Of a stretch of DNA of 64,000 nt, positions 50,078 to 61,628 are shown piece after piece. Origin of the DNA: Ambrosia x helenae (Eukaryota; Streptophyta; Magnoliopsida; Asterales; Asteraceae); contig JAUTDX010007377.1 in assembly GCA_030844895.1 (NCBI GenBank), forward strand, positions 1-64,000. Reading direction: 5' to 3'. Position numbers and translations under genes: made by a program. Within the stretch, counting starts at the first letter, position 1. Every line of letters begins with the position of its first letter. Below the pieces are notes generated by a model, which had not been told where the DNA came from, searched no databases, and was given only the letters and a program-made list of their open reading frames with translations.

Positions 50078-50653
50078 GTTAGTAATGGTACAATGGTGTG
50101 ATGATGTGATGACCACCTCACCCATCCTTAGATCATAATCATCATCACTAAAATATATAACAATGTTATATACGTTAAAAAGATGCTAAAGATTTCAGGT
50201 AAATTAGCGACAAGAAATTACAAAATTTGATATCACAGACAAAAAAATTACATTGTTATCAGTATTAGATTGAAAGCTACTATATATGTTTACAAACTGG
50301 TGATAACTTTTGAGTTTCAATATAAAATAAAATAATCTCATTACTACTGTATTGGTTAAGAATAAGTCTAAAATGTCTATTCTTTATATCAAAAGGATAA
50401 AAAAATAATTACATAACAAAAAAAAACTAATAGGAAGTCAAAATTACATAATTAACCTTGAAAGGTGATAACAATATAATATCGTTGTTTTAAAGTGTAG
50501 AAATTTACAAGGAGATGATGTGTGCATGTCACGCATTTTATAAACGAGGGGTATTTGTGTCCATCTATGTTTTATGATTTAAAACACACATTTTTGTTGC
50601 AAAGTGCATTACAACTTTTAAAAAAAATGTAACTTTTACATATAACAGTATTA
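50078..50653. other. AT-rich spacer, nothing recognised
   Basis: No ORF, repeat terminus or RNA gene could be supported. Confidence 0.4.
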
Positions 50654-52734
50654 TCCTATACTAACATTTTGAGTAGCCTCTTCGGACCAGTGTCCTATGG
50701 TTAATGTGCACCACCTAAAAGGCTAATGTGCACCACCTAAAAAGGTAATATATTTCTTCTTCCTTTGGTCAACAGCTCCTGTAACAACTAACGATCCAGC
50801 ACCACCGCTTTGGCCAGCTCCACCCAACCCAACACTGATCACCCCCCCAACACTCGCCGTCTCACGCAATTCAAGATCCACGGCTCACAAGCGTAATAGT
50901 TTCCATACGCGAAATCCCCAATCTTTTACCGCTCCACCACGTGCCAATCGAAAGCTTTAGGGTTCAAATGCGCTCGCAGTAGGAGAGACCGTTGTTTCAT
51001 CCTATGTTCACCGATTTTTAGGTACAACATATTGTTTACATGGGTTGCAACAACTAAGGTTGCAGGTATACCCGATTTAGGGAACAAAGGGTTCTACCCT
51101 GTAACTCTTTAATTTGATTTCAACCCGGTCACGTTTTAAGAGGCGAAATTTCTTATTTCTGGTCTTAAACTTTTGAATACCGATTTCGGCTTACTCCCGC
51201 TTTCACAATTGCATGTAGGATTTGAGCTGGACTCTTGGTGTCGGTTATAATTTCTTTGCTTACCATCGCCTCCGCAAGATCCAGTAAGTTTATTTACTTT
51301 TTAGTTGCGTACTTTTTTAGGTGTTTTTCATAGATATTGTAATTCTTATGAAACACTCTTATAAAAGCCTTACACTAATAAGATCCGATTAGTTGGACAT
51401 AATTTTAGAAAATAAAAATAGGTGTTCATAAACTAACGAAAGGGAAATAAATGGGCCAGGAAGTTTCAAATGTATAAGATCCGATTCACGATTTGGTTTA
51501 GTACCATATATGTTACTCATATGTTTTTAGTTATCATTTTCTAAATTTTAATACACAGATATCATTGCAAAAGTTGAAATGTAGCATGTTTGATAGTTCA
51601 CAGATTCATGTACATAGCTTGAATCACCAACGACATGATTCTTAATTTGTATACTTACTTTAGTCATTTATTTCCTTAATATTTTGCAAGATCCATCAGT
51701 ATATCTGGATATATGAGATCGACTACTTGAAAGGTATCGTTGCAGGCTTTCGGCAGAGTCTTTGTCTTCGCGTATTTATCTTCAATGTGGTAAACTTATA
51801 ATATTTCCTGTTTTATTTTCCTTGCTTTCTTTCATCCTATATGCTCTTGTGTTGTATGTGTTCCATAGGGAATTCATGTATCTATGTTTCTAATACTAAT
51901 GAATGTTATGTTTTCTTAAAAAATGGACGCTAACACATCTGGTAAACGTCAAAGCATAGGTAGCTTCTATGAAACAGGTGAAACTTCTCAGCCACCTCCT
52001 TGCCGTAGGGTGTCGCAATGGCTGCGGTCAATGGTGTCACCTTGAACGGTACAAAGGCCACTCCCTTTGTATTCTGGTTGTGGAGACTGTACCTGTATTT
52101 GTGAACACTGTGGTGCTATGTTTTGGTAACCTGAGAGGGTGTTACATGCCACGCATGTTCAACATCCTACCTACAATCAGTGTTGTAAATCAGGCGATGT
52201 GAGGTTACCTTTTCCTCTTCAACCACCACCTACTATTAAACAGTTGTTTCAAATCCTTAGTTTCTGGAAAATTTAGTGTATAAATGTTGTCATAAGAAAC
52301 CTGCAAAGTACTTTTCAGATGCACAATTTATATGAACTTTTCTCAAATTTAATGTTGGATATGGCTGACTATTTTTTGCAGTGCAAAAAAAATATTATAA
52401 ACAGCATATAGTTCAACTTCATCAATCGTCGGCCCTACATTGGATCAGCTTTTTTGGTCGCTTCCTGCATCAAAAATACTTAGCTTGAACATTTCTGATT
52501 TCCTAACCTTCGTGTATGTTACTCTGGTGGCTTTAGCCATCTAATGCCTGCATAGGCCAACTCCCTCTTCCTTTGATTTATCTAAATAGACTACATGCTC
52601 TTATTAACATAGGTTGAACATTTCTCCTTTCATGACATGATGACCATATTTTAACTTCCTATTTTTGTTTACAATACATACACAACTTAATACAAATGAA
52701 ACACACCGCCGCAACACGGCGGATAATCCCCTAG
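50654..52734 (+). mobile_element. Non-autonomous Helitron, 2081 bp, with transcript-like interior
   Basis: The 5' end TCCTATACTAACATTTTGAG follows A at 50653. The 3' end has a CCGCCGCAACACGGCGG hairpin (52706-52722), then CTAG (52731-52734) and T. The GC-richer interior (50770-50990, 51180-51290, 51920-52200) alternates with AT-rich spacers, like captured exons and introns. One patch reads MDANTSGKRQSIGSFYETGE from 51924. I recognise no family, and no long ORF is intact. Confidence 0.75.
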
Positions 52735-52889
52735 TTTACTTATATTACAAAGAATAAAATTCTCAATTTCATGGTTCGATTATTTTTCTAAGAATAATAA
52801 ATATACAAATGTGCTTTGTGTTTAACAATGATGGAACTTATTGAAAAACAAACACAACAAAAGAGTTGATTCTCTCTTTTAAGTTTTAA

Positions 52890-53409
52890 CTAGGTATTAG
52901 TTGCCCGCGCTTTCTAGCGGGTGCGGCTGTTGTGCGAAACGCGGCGGGAGCTCCTGTTGCGTTGAGTGTTTGGCAGACGTTAAAGATCGCGCGTCGCTGT
53001 GGGAGCTCCTGTTGCGTGGAGGGTTTCGTGGACTTCAAAGTTTGAAATCCTAAAAGCTAAAATTTTGACCAAAGTGCAATGCAAGTTTAAAAAGTTGAGT
53101 GGTCAAAGTTTGAAATCCTAAAAGCTAAAAGTTTGGTGGTCAAAGTTTGAAATCACAAAAGCTAAAAGTTTGGTGGTCAAATTGGAAGAAAATAAAGTTA
53201 AGATAAAAGTTAGCGGCCAAAGTTTTAAATCCTAAAAGCTAAAAGTTTATTGGTCAAATTAGAAGAAAATAAAGTTGACATGTCAAATTAGAAGAAAATA
53301 AAGTTGACATATAAGTTAGTGGCAAAAATAAAATTAACCTAAAAGTTAGTGGTCAATATATATATTAAAACAAAGACATTGTTGAAGTGTCTTTGTATTA
53401 ATATATAGA
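52890..53409 (-). mobile_element. Non-autonomous Helitron, 520 bp
   Basis: The minus-strand 5' end TCTATATATTAATACAAAGA starts at 53409 after A. The 3' end has a CCCGCTAGAAAGCGCGGG hairpin (52903-52920) and CTAG (52890-52893) before T. Internal direct repeats of GGTCAAAGTTTGAAATCC and CTAAAAGCTAAAAGTTT cover about 53030-53300. A near-perfect palindrome lies at 53365-53406. Confidence 0.82.
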
Positions 53410-53990
53410 TAATTTTTAAAGCTAACTATCAAATTTGTTTAATTAAACTCTCAAAATAATATTTCCTACGTTTTAGAAAAATAGAATTGTGTTTAATTCG
53501 ATCTCTATACAGATGTTTTTTTTTTCGTTTTTTATTATTTAATTAGATTGTAATAATATGTTTATTCATATTTTTGGTTTTCGTTTTGTAGATTCAGATG
53601 TTCTTTTGTTTGTATGTTTTACTTTGGTTGTAGTTCTTTGTTGGTAGCCTACATATTTTTTTATAGTTATTATTCTTGATGTTCTTTTGTTTGGATTGTT
53701 TGTATAACAAATACATATCATTTATTGGTTAAGTGGTCAACTTTTATTATGGATTAGTTTTTTTTAATTAACTATGTTTAAAACAAAAAAATGATATGTT
53801 TATCAACTACTATGTTTCTGAAAGCGACGGTTCAAAACAATTTTATTTATTTAAAGTCGTTACTACATAAAAAAAACATGTACATATTTTACAAGGTCCT
53901 ATAAGTTCGATCAAACTTATTTAAGATTGTATAATTCTGTGTAACATTTGCGATTTGTTCGATGTGTGTACTACATCAAGAACTTGAACG

Positions 53991-54739
53991 CAATGTTTTA
54001 AAAACCGGTACGTACCGGCCGGTTATACCGGTAATACCGTTTTTTGGAGGTGAGCCCGGTACGAAACACCCCGGTATAAACCCGAAACGGTATCAAGTTT
54101 GTACCGCCGGTAAAATACGGTATACCGGTTTGAACCTTTATACCGGTACCGGCACAAGGTAAATTTTTGTATTTTGAACTAATGATTTTTTTGTGGTTCA
54201 CAAAAAGCAAGAAGGAGAACTTCATAATAATGATATAGATAACATGTTTGGTGAGGAAGAGCACGAATCGGTTCCTCAAACACACTGTTACTTGTTATAT
54301 ATGTAATATGTTACTTATTTTTCGTAATTTAAGTATATTATGATTGTTATTTCTATTAAAACTTCTTAGGTAATAAAATGGTTATGCTCTAGATTTTGAG
54401 AAAGGCGATGGTAGTGAATTTCATGTTTTAAGCAATTGTGAACTTGATGTATTCAATACTCCAATGGCTTAAATATATCGTATACTTTCATTTAAAAGAA
54501 CTTTGTTAAAAAAACTGAATACTTTTAGATTATTTTTTCATGTGGAATAACTTTTGGATTATCTTTTAATATGTAATCATTCACTTTTACATTATATTTT
54601 GAGTTCATGTTGTAATTTATGAATTCTTAGAGTTAACAAGCCAATCCGGTTGAACCACCCGACATAACCCGGTTCAACCGGTTGAACCATTTTTTAGGCC
54701 AAATCCGGTATGATTTAAAAACCGGTTTTTAAAACATTG
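53991..54739. mobile_element. hAT-type MITE with CCGGTA arrays
   Basis: Ends CAATGTTTTAAAAACCGG and CCGGTTTTTAAAACATTG, perfect 8-bp duplication CTTGAACG (53983-53990, 54740-54747). The left arm is rich in TACCGG/CCGGTA and the right in GGTTGAACC/AACCGG. The AT-rich centre has no intact gene. Confidence 0.88.
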
Positions 54740-54796
54740 CTTGAACGGCACTACATCAAGAACTTATCAATAAAAATATCATATAAGTAATTTTTA

Positions 54797-54923
54797 TATT
54801 TTTTTTGAACGGCAAATTTTAACACCCAATTCCACATCATCTTGCACTTGCAATGATATGAACCTACAACCTCACATTTGTAAGAGGGACACCATACTAC
54901 TAGACCAAGAAGTCATGGATACG
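54797..54923 (-). mobile_element. Short tRNA-derived SINE, reversed
   Basis: On the minus strand it reads CTTGGTCTAGTAGTATGGTG (A box), GTAGGTTCATATC (B box, one change), and ends TTTGCCGTTCAAAAAAAA. Flanks agree at 10 of 11 positions: AGTAATTTTTA (54786-54796) and AGTAATTCTTA (54924-54934). Confidence 0.65.
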
Positions 54924-54934
54924 AGTAATTCTTA

Positions 54935-55878
54935 CATAAATGCGTATTTCAATATAATATATCATGGAATTGAATGTTCGTACCTTTGTGCAATTACATG
55001 TTCATAGGACCTTGTAAAATACTAAAAATCCAAAGTCTTAACACTTTTGTAAAATTTAAAGGTTCAAATTTTGTTTAGCCTTAGGAAATCCTTATAAAAT
55101 ATGGAACTTATCACAATATTTAATTGTTATTTTAAATAAATAAATACAAAAATTGATAATAATTTATTAATAAAATTTATAGAATAATCCTAACTTATTA
55201 AACGGTTTAGATCTATAATCTATAATCTATCTATAACTATTAATAAAAGAATTCACTAATGATGACGTGGCATTCAATAGAGGCCTCAACCCCCTCATTG
55301 AATGTGTCACGTGGCATCATGTGAGATTTTTTTAATTTTTGAGTTTTTTTTTTATTAATAGTTATAGATAATTATAATTATTTTAGGAAAAAATAAGAAT
55401 TTAAAAACAAAATTAAATTTCCCTCTCATGTTTCCTCCCATAACTTTTAAACGTTAATATATTATATACGAGATTTTTAAAGAAAAAAATTACACCAAAT
55501 TAACGAGCGTTTTATTATATTTCCAACGAGTACCATAGTGCTATATAAAAAACGGAGAAAAAAACAACTATTTTTGTGGGGTTTTGTTTTCAAATATATT
55601 TTACTCTACTAATAAATTATTACTTAGGGTTTTTTATATTTGAATAAGAAACGATAAACATAACTTCATAGGCAGAGATGTTTTAACCCCGGGACGCTTC
55701 CGGGATAAAAGCTAGTTTAGTTATAAAAAAAACATTAACTTTTTATTGGAACGGCAAACCGTTATATATATAATATATATATATATAAAGAGTCAGCAAG
55801 CAACAGGCCAAGAAACATTAAATTTGATTTAAAATTTTTAATTAATAATAAGAAGAGACTGAAAATAAAGTGAAAGAC
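54935..55878. other. AT-rich interval, no gene
   Basis: Contains a (TA)n run near 55764-55788 and no supported ORF. GATGACGTGGCATTCAATAG and GTGTCACGTGGCATCATGTG (about 55260-55325) form a short imperfect inverted repeat, perhaps a decayed MITE. Confidence 0.4.
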
Positions 55879-56181
55879 GGATACATGTCGCAGATATGGA
55901 AGACAGGGCCGTACGGTCCGATCGGAGATAGAATCACGTGAACAGGCAGCAGCTGATCTGTTACAAGGAATACACGTGGAGAGATATTAGTGGCGTGGGT
56001 CCCACCAACTAAGAAAATCGTTAAGATTTTGACCCATTAAGATTATGTTCACGTTTTTACCATTCAATTTTCCACGTCACCGTCTCTATCCACATTTGGA
56101 TTTGGATAACCTTGCCTGCCTGCCACTTGTATATTCCTTCGCTTTCCTCCAACTTATTTATAACCTTTAAGTTTAAGTAAT
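55879..56181. other. Promoter-like conserved block, copy B
   Basis: Relative of 45559-45869 in the same orientation. It keeps GGATACATGTCGC, CCGTACGGT, ATCACGTGA, TTCCACGTCA and CGTCTCTATCCACATTTGGA, then a TATA-like TTTATAACC. A GGATTTGGAT expansion and CCTGCCTGCC differ from copy A. No gene follows within view. Confidence 0.55.
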
Positions 56182-56189
56182 TTATTTTA

Positions 56190-57145
56190 ATTTTAGAGGA
56201 TAATAAATAAATAAATAAAAACCCCTCAAATTAACTTGAATCTAACCGGTAGAGAAAGATTCTTGTACAAATAGTTATTGTTCTACAAATAGCCTTTAAC
56301 ATAAGAAGTAATGAGAGTTTTTTTTTTAATTTTTTTCTTCACATTATTAAACATGTAATAGTACTGAAATCTACAAAAAAATCAGTGTAGGGTAATTACG
56401 TAATTACTCCTAACAAGTAAACCAAATAATCTGAAATGTGTATTTTAGTATAAGACCGGTTATAAAAGAAATTACGGTTATAATATTAGGTGATACTCGA
56501 TTTGATTATTCGTATACGAAACATAAATACCTTTTCATTCACGTTATAGTCGGTAAACATTTTTTTATTTTTATTTTTCTTTGTTTTGGGTAAGAGGGTA
56601 ATCTACTACTTTTAACACTTTAGTTTTAATTATCTAATTTCTCTAGGTAATATAATTATACAAAATTTGAAATAGTAATAAAGGTAGTTGGGAATCCCAG
56701 AGTGAATGGCAATGGAACGAGTTTAAGACGACCATTAGTAATCTAATCTCACACCCAATTGTAAAATCGTGTCATTTATCTGGTTCACAATTGTCGAGTA
56801 ATTACTATTTGGATATCTATCGGGTAATTATATGTGGTTACCTGCGACATGGTTGTAGAAGTTGTCAGGTATTCCCAGATTGCTTGATTGGGGAGTTGCG
56901 TGTACACGTCCTAGACGGAAAGTACCCGGATATGATAAATTATACAGATTTTAATTCTCTAGAAATTATACATATGTCAAATATCATACACTTTACTAAT
57001 ACTTATAACAAAATGTATGAATATCAATATAAATAAAAAAGATGCATGCTCAGACATAGAAATTATGTTTCATTTTTAAGTCAAACTCATCCTTAGTTGG
57101 CTGACTAAATCCAATTCCTATCCGAGGTTGATCACCTTTGATCAA
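56190..57145. other. AT-rich interval, no gene
   Basis: An 81-codon ORF at 56791-57036 has no motif and is not called. No RNA gene or repeat terminus seen. Confidence 0.4.
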
Positions 57146-57148
57146 TTA

Positions 57149-57424
57149 GGCTATATGGTTTGGAGAGCATTCAGCGCCACCTCATTTTCTCCCTTTCCTA
57201 CCCCAAAGTCTGGAAATTGTTTCCCCCAATTCCCCCATCACCCCTTTCCTCCTTCTTTCCCACGTTCACTTTTCCTTGTCCAATGAGATCGCTCGGTACA
57301 AACGGTGGGTTTTCACCGATTTCACCGAATTCTTCTCGGGCGGGGGGGGGGGGGGGGGGTTCCCCAACCCTTCGAGTGCCACGTCTCTTCCCGATTCCTT
57401 TTGCCGAGTCCACACCAATTGGTC
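57149..57424. mobile_element. Harbinger-type MITE, GGCTATATGGTTTGGAG ends
   Basis: Ends GGCTATATGGTTTGGAG and CCACACCAATTGGTC, flanked by TTA (57146-57148, 57425-57427). A poly-G run lies at 57341-57358. The Pro/Gly-rich ORFs on both strands are low-complexity artefacts. Confidence 0.6.
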
Positions 57425-58129
57425 TTATGGGTAATTAGGCGGAACAAATGGAAGAAAATTACACCAAACCACCCAACCTAAATAACAACTTTTTGCCCAA
57501 TTTCTAATCTAGAAGAATGAACACGCCTTTATGTCTTCGATGATCTATTGCGGAGAAACAATCTTGCCATTAAAGACGTTGTCGTTTCACGCTTTCCATT
57601 TACACCACAATGTAGTCAGGAAGATTAGCTTGGATCTTTTTCTTGTCAGCCTTATTGCCCCACACACATTTATGGAATTCCAAAATGTTCGATAAGGAAA
57701 AGAAGAAAATTGACGCCACTACTATACATAGTTGAGACCAAACCTTACAATAAGGTAGCAAGCTATTAAATGCTAATAGTGACACATAAGTTGGGTTGGG
57801 TTGCGACCGTGGAGCTATTCTCAGAAGTGTAAGGGCATTAGGAATTCATATACCATATGTCGCCAACAACCAATCACATATTGACACCTCAGTTTAACAA
57901 CGTTCTTTGAACTCCCCTTAATATGGAGAATGTAGTTTCCTAAACTTCCCAAGACCTATTTTTATTTAATAATTTATTTTAATTAAATAACTACCATTAA
58001 AACATAAAAAAACTATGTTAACTTAAATATAAAACATAATAACTAAAAAAACGTATTAATTAAAAAAACATATTAACACATGATTTAAAAAAGCCACTAA
58101 TTCAATTAAATAAAACAAACCAATGATTA

Positions 58130-58640
58130 AAAATAACTACTACTTGGAACCCCATTTCTATGCAATGTCCAATTTGCTTTGTAGAACTTAACCATCCGTA
58201 CTTGTTGAAGTGTTGCCTTTTGTACATGTAACACGAGACGTTGCTCGTCCATTATTTGCATGAACGCTAAGTAGTTCTTTTGTATCTTGCTCTCATCCAC
58301 CATTTTCTTTAATCACAACTTCTCCTTGTGCATCTTTGTGTATCTTCACTTTCTTGGGTCGAACGAGTAAAATTGGTAGCATCTAACCAAATTGGATTGG
58401 TCACTTGAGGAGGATATGTTTTTATATAATATGCTAATATAATTATACAACAACATTAGTAAAAATTAATAACAAGCACTAAAATAATTATAGTAAAAGG
58501 TAATATTTATGTAAGTTAATAAGAAGTAATCGGATTCATTTGGAGTGTTTCGGGGCACAAAAGTCACAACGTTGTAGGCGGTTTGGATTGGAAATTGTTG
58601 GTTTGGTGAATAGTGGGTTGTTAGCGACCCTTCAAAACCG
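58130..58640 (-). pseudogene. Decayed Harbinger ORF1-like (Myb/SANT helper) fragment
   Basis: Minus-strand blocks read HYSPNQQFPIQTAYNV (about 58560-58600) and, further on, RPKKVKIHKDAQGEVVIKEN. After a frame change they continue as KIQKNYLAFMQIMDEQRLVL and QQVRMVKFYKANW (about 58150-58360). The pattern of Gln/Pro-rich N-terminus, basic block and charged C-terminal helix resembles plant SANT-type Harbinger helper proteins. The SANT core itself is not visible. Weak, by recall only. Confidence 0.35.
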
Positions 58641-58703
58641 ACTTCTTCCTTAAATTTATAATATTTTAGTGTGTAGAAGAAATATATAGTGTCTGAGGGT
58701 TGT

Positions 58704-58957
58704 AGTTTGTTTTTTTAAGTGGTTTTTTAGCAGCCAACAAGTAAAACTTTGGCTACCCGTAAAAGGCGATCCCATACGTCTGCAATCGCAGACAATGCCG
58801 GGTAGCCCAATCCCACCATCTCCAGTTCTGGGGAAAATCCACGGCCGGATGGCCCACTGCAGTACAACCAGGTTGGGGTAAGATTCGAACTTGAGACCAT
58901 TGGTCTTCAACTAAAATCTTCTTTTTCCCTCCAATGTTAGTTGAGCTACAGCCAATA
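58704..58957 (-). mobile_element. tRNA-derived SINE, reversed
   Basis: Minus strand starts ATTGGCTGTAGCTCAACTAA (A box), with B box CAAGTTCGAATCTTA about 60 bp on. A GC-rich body with GGGCTACCCGGCATTGTC follows and it ends in AAAAAACCACTTAAAAAAAC. No clear target duplication. Confidence 0.65.
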
Positions 58958-60176
58958 TGTATGTATATATCCATAGTTTAAGCAAGGTATTTAATTCTTT
59001 TTTGCCAACTAGTCGTAGCCCTCTGGTGATCACATTTTTCTTGGGCACATGCGGCAAGCACATTGGTAACGGTTTTTATGGCTATGTGTCGGGCAGTGTT
59101 TTCCAGCCTTACCGCATGTCACTACAAGGCTTGGGAGTTCCAATCCGAGCGCCATAAGTGATCATGCCAAATTGTTAAGTCATAAGTGTCTCGTGTTTGT
59201 GAAGAATGCTAAAAACACCCCATGGGCCATGGGAAAAGGGCTGTATTTCTATTTCGACTTAAGATATCTTAATTGAATGCAATATATGTATTTTGTTCTG
59301 ACTTTGATTATGTAGATTTTAACTTGCATTGAAAAGAAAATTAAATGCCCATAAATTCTTCAAAGACTAGAAACTGTGATAACTGATAACGTGTCATTTA
59401 ATTTAATTTATGATACAAACACATGTGATTCAGAAATTTAGAACATTGTCACTGATTGATTATTTATTTGTTTGTAATATAAATAAATTATTAAAAATAA
59501 CACATGAATGAGTTGTAAACTATAAACGTTAAAATGAAAAAAATAAAGGTTTTGAAATAAATGACTTAGGTTAAAACATTATGGAAATTGTTAAAACTTA
59601 AAATAACTTAAATGACTTGTATTTAAAACATTACAATTTGTTTTAAACTAAAAGAAATTCGTGAGGTTTTAAATAAAACGTATTTAAAATAATGATGTGT
59701 TAAAGAGAAATAAATTAAAATTAAAAGGGAAGGAATGAAGGATGTGTCATGACCGGTGACACTTCCAATTTCAACGACCTCACACATTGCAATTTGGATT
59801 TGCCGATTTGGTTGTTTTGGAATCAAATTAAAAAGAATGTACTTTCTATAAATACCACTTTAACCTTCATTTTTTACACATCTTCTATCAAATTTCTCTA
59901 ATCTTTTTTTATTAACTAGAAAGGTACAAGCGGCAGAGAAAAGCAACACACTAACATAGACATTAGTAAAACACTTAAACAATTAATTGTTAGAAGTATC
60001 ATATAGATTTGTAAGCAAATAAAAGTTTATAAAATAAAATAAATATGAAATCATATAAAATGAAAACGCTTGAGTTAAACAAGAAATTGATTGTTACATA
60101 ATAGATTTCTAAACAAATTTCGTTATTAATTTGCAATAACTAAAAAACTAAAGTTGTAGTCTAACTAATTTATGGT
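58958..60176. other. AT-rich interval, no gene
   Basis: No supported ORF. A GC-richer patch at 59040-59160 has no recognised similarity. Confidence 0.4.
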
Positions 60177-60181
60177 ATTTA

Positions 60182-61623
60182 TGTTGGAAAATCAGGCCCC
60201 AAACGAAACACAAAGAACACTTTTATTATTGAGGACACTAATTACAATAGCCTTAACCATCTATTTATACTAAACTAAACCTAAACCTAGTATAACTCAA
60301 ACACCAATTAAATAAATATTAAACCCAAATTAGATAACCATATCCTAATACTAATACTTATCTAAACCTATTAGCATTATCTTAAACCCCATTTGACTCC
60401 AAATAGGATTACTCCTTCATTCACCCCCTTAATCCTAATTTGGACCCATTTCTTAACCTTTTCCGGACTCCCCCCGACCTCTACCTCGGCCACATCCAAA
60501 GTCTTCCCTCAACTCGACTTATCCCGGACATTCTGGGCTCCACCTCGGCCCCGTCCAAAGCCGTATAACACCAGCTTTACCGACTGTTGTTTTTCACCAC
60601 ACGGAACCCGTTTTGCGCACAACACTTCCGTGAGAGTCTTCTTCTACCGATCAAGAAAACAAAGCCACCCGCTTCTACCGTTTTCCATCACCTGCTAAAC
60701 GAACTTAATCACTGCCACCTGCTTGATTTTTCCTGCTCGTTTTTCCTACAACCTGGTTAACCTCTCATTCTGGTGAAACCCACAACTTTCTGTCGGATTT
60801 TAACAACTTAATACAGCCACGAGACACCCCGGTGTTCACCCGTCACCCCAGTCATCTCACCCCGTGATAAAGAATGACACGAACAACCACCTTGCCTTCA
60901 TATTCTGCTGTGAAACAGCCCCGAAAAAACCACGAACGGACACCTTTGTTCAACCCGGTCACCTCGTCCTCAAACAACGGTACTCTCAGTTGTCTAACCC
61001 GAACGTCTGACCCGAACAACTTACCGTCAACTGTGGTAAAACAACCATGAACCAGCCCCTGCTGTACCAAACTCAACTTATCTTTGTGTTCTCCGATCAA
61101 CAAACTGGGTTAACAAGCCCCCTGATTTGGCATGAATCACGACTCGTTTCTCTACCCTTTTGACCCGCTAGAACCAAAAACCTTTAAACTGCTGACCTGC
61201 GATCACCTCAGGTTCTCTCCGATCACTGCTGATCTAAAACAATTCTGATCACTGCACACCGGTAACCTTCGTCGCAGCAGCCTTGACACCTTCGATCACT
61301 TCTTCTTTTGCACCTGCCCTCCACCAACCGACACAGCCGCCGGCGGCGGAGGCTTCCCGGTACGGAACCTGGCTCTGATACCAATTGTTGGAAAATCAGG
61401 CCCCAAACGAAACACAAAGAACACTTTTATTATTGAGGACACTAATTACAATAGCCTTAACCATCTATTTATACTAAACTAAACCTAAACCTAGTATAAC
61501 TCAAACACCAATTAAATAAATATTAAACCCAAATTCGATAACCATATCCTAATACTAATACTTATCTAAACCTATTAGCATTATCTTGAACCCCATTTGA
61601 CTCCAAATAGGATTACTCCTTCA
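60182..61623 (-). mobile_element. Complete TRIM-type LTR retrotransposon
   Basis: Two 238-bp LTRs (60182-60419, 61386-61623) differ at two positions seen by eye (A/C in AAATTAGATAACC, A/G in ATCTTAAACCCC). The target duplication ATTTA is perfect (60177-60181, 61624-61628). Read on the minus strand the LTR begins TGAAGGAGTAATCC and ends TTTCCAACA. The primer-binding site TGGTATCAGAGCC (61371-61383) matches initiator-Met tRNA, and the purine tract AAGGGGGTGAA lies at 60420-60430. The 966-bp interior has no gag or pol. An 83-codon minus ORF at 60852-61103 shows no known motif. It is non-autonomous and recent. Confidence 0.93.
60852..61103 (-). CDS. Small ORF inside the TRIM, unknown product
   Basis: 83 residues starting MLIGEHKDKLSLVQQGLVHG, within a GC-richer interior. 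No family recognised. Hydrophobic and charged residues alternate, with no zinc knuckle or protease motif. It may be chance or a captured fragment; TRIM interiors commonly hold no real gene. Confidence 0.2.
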   Translation of the reverse strand: MLIGEHKDKLSLVQQGLVHGCFTTVDGKLFGSDVRVRQLRVPLFEDEVTGLNKGVRSWFFRGCFTAEYEGKVVVRVILYHGVR

Positions 61624-61628
61624 ATTTA

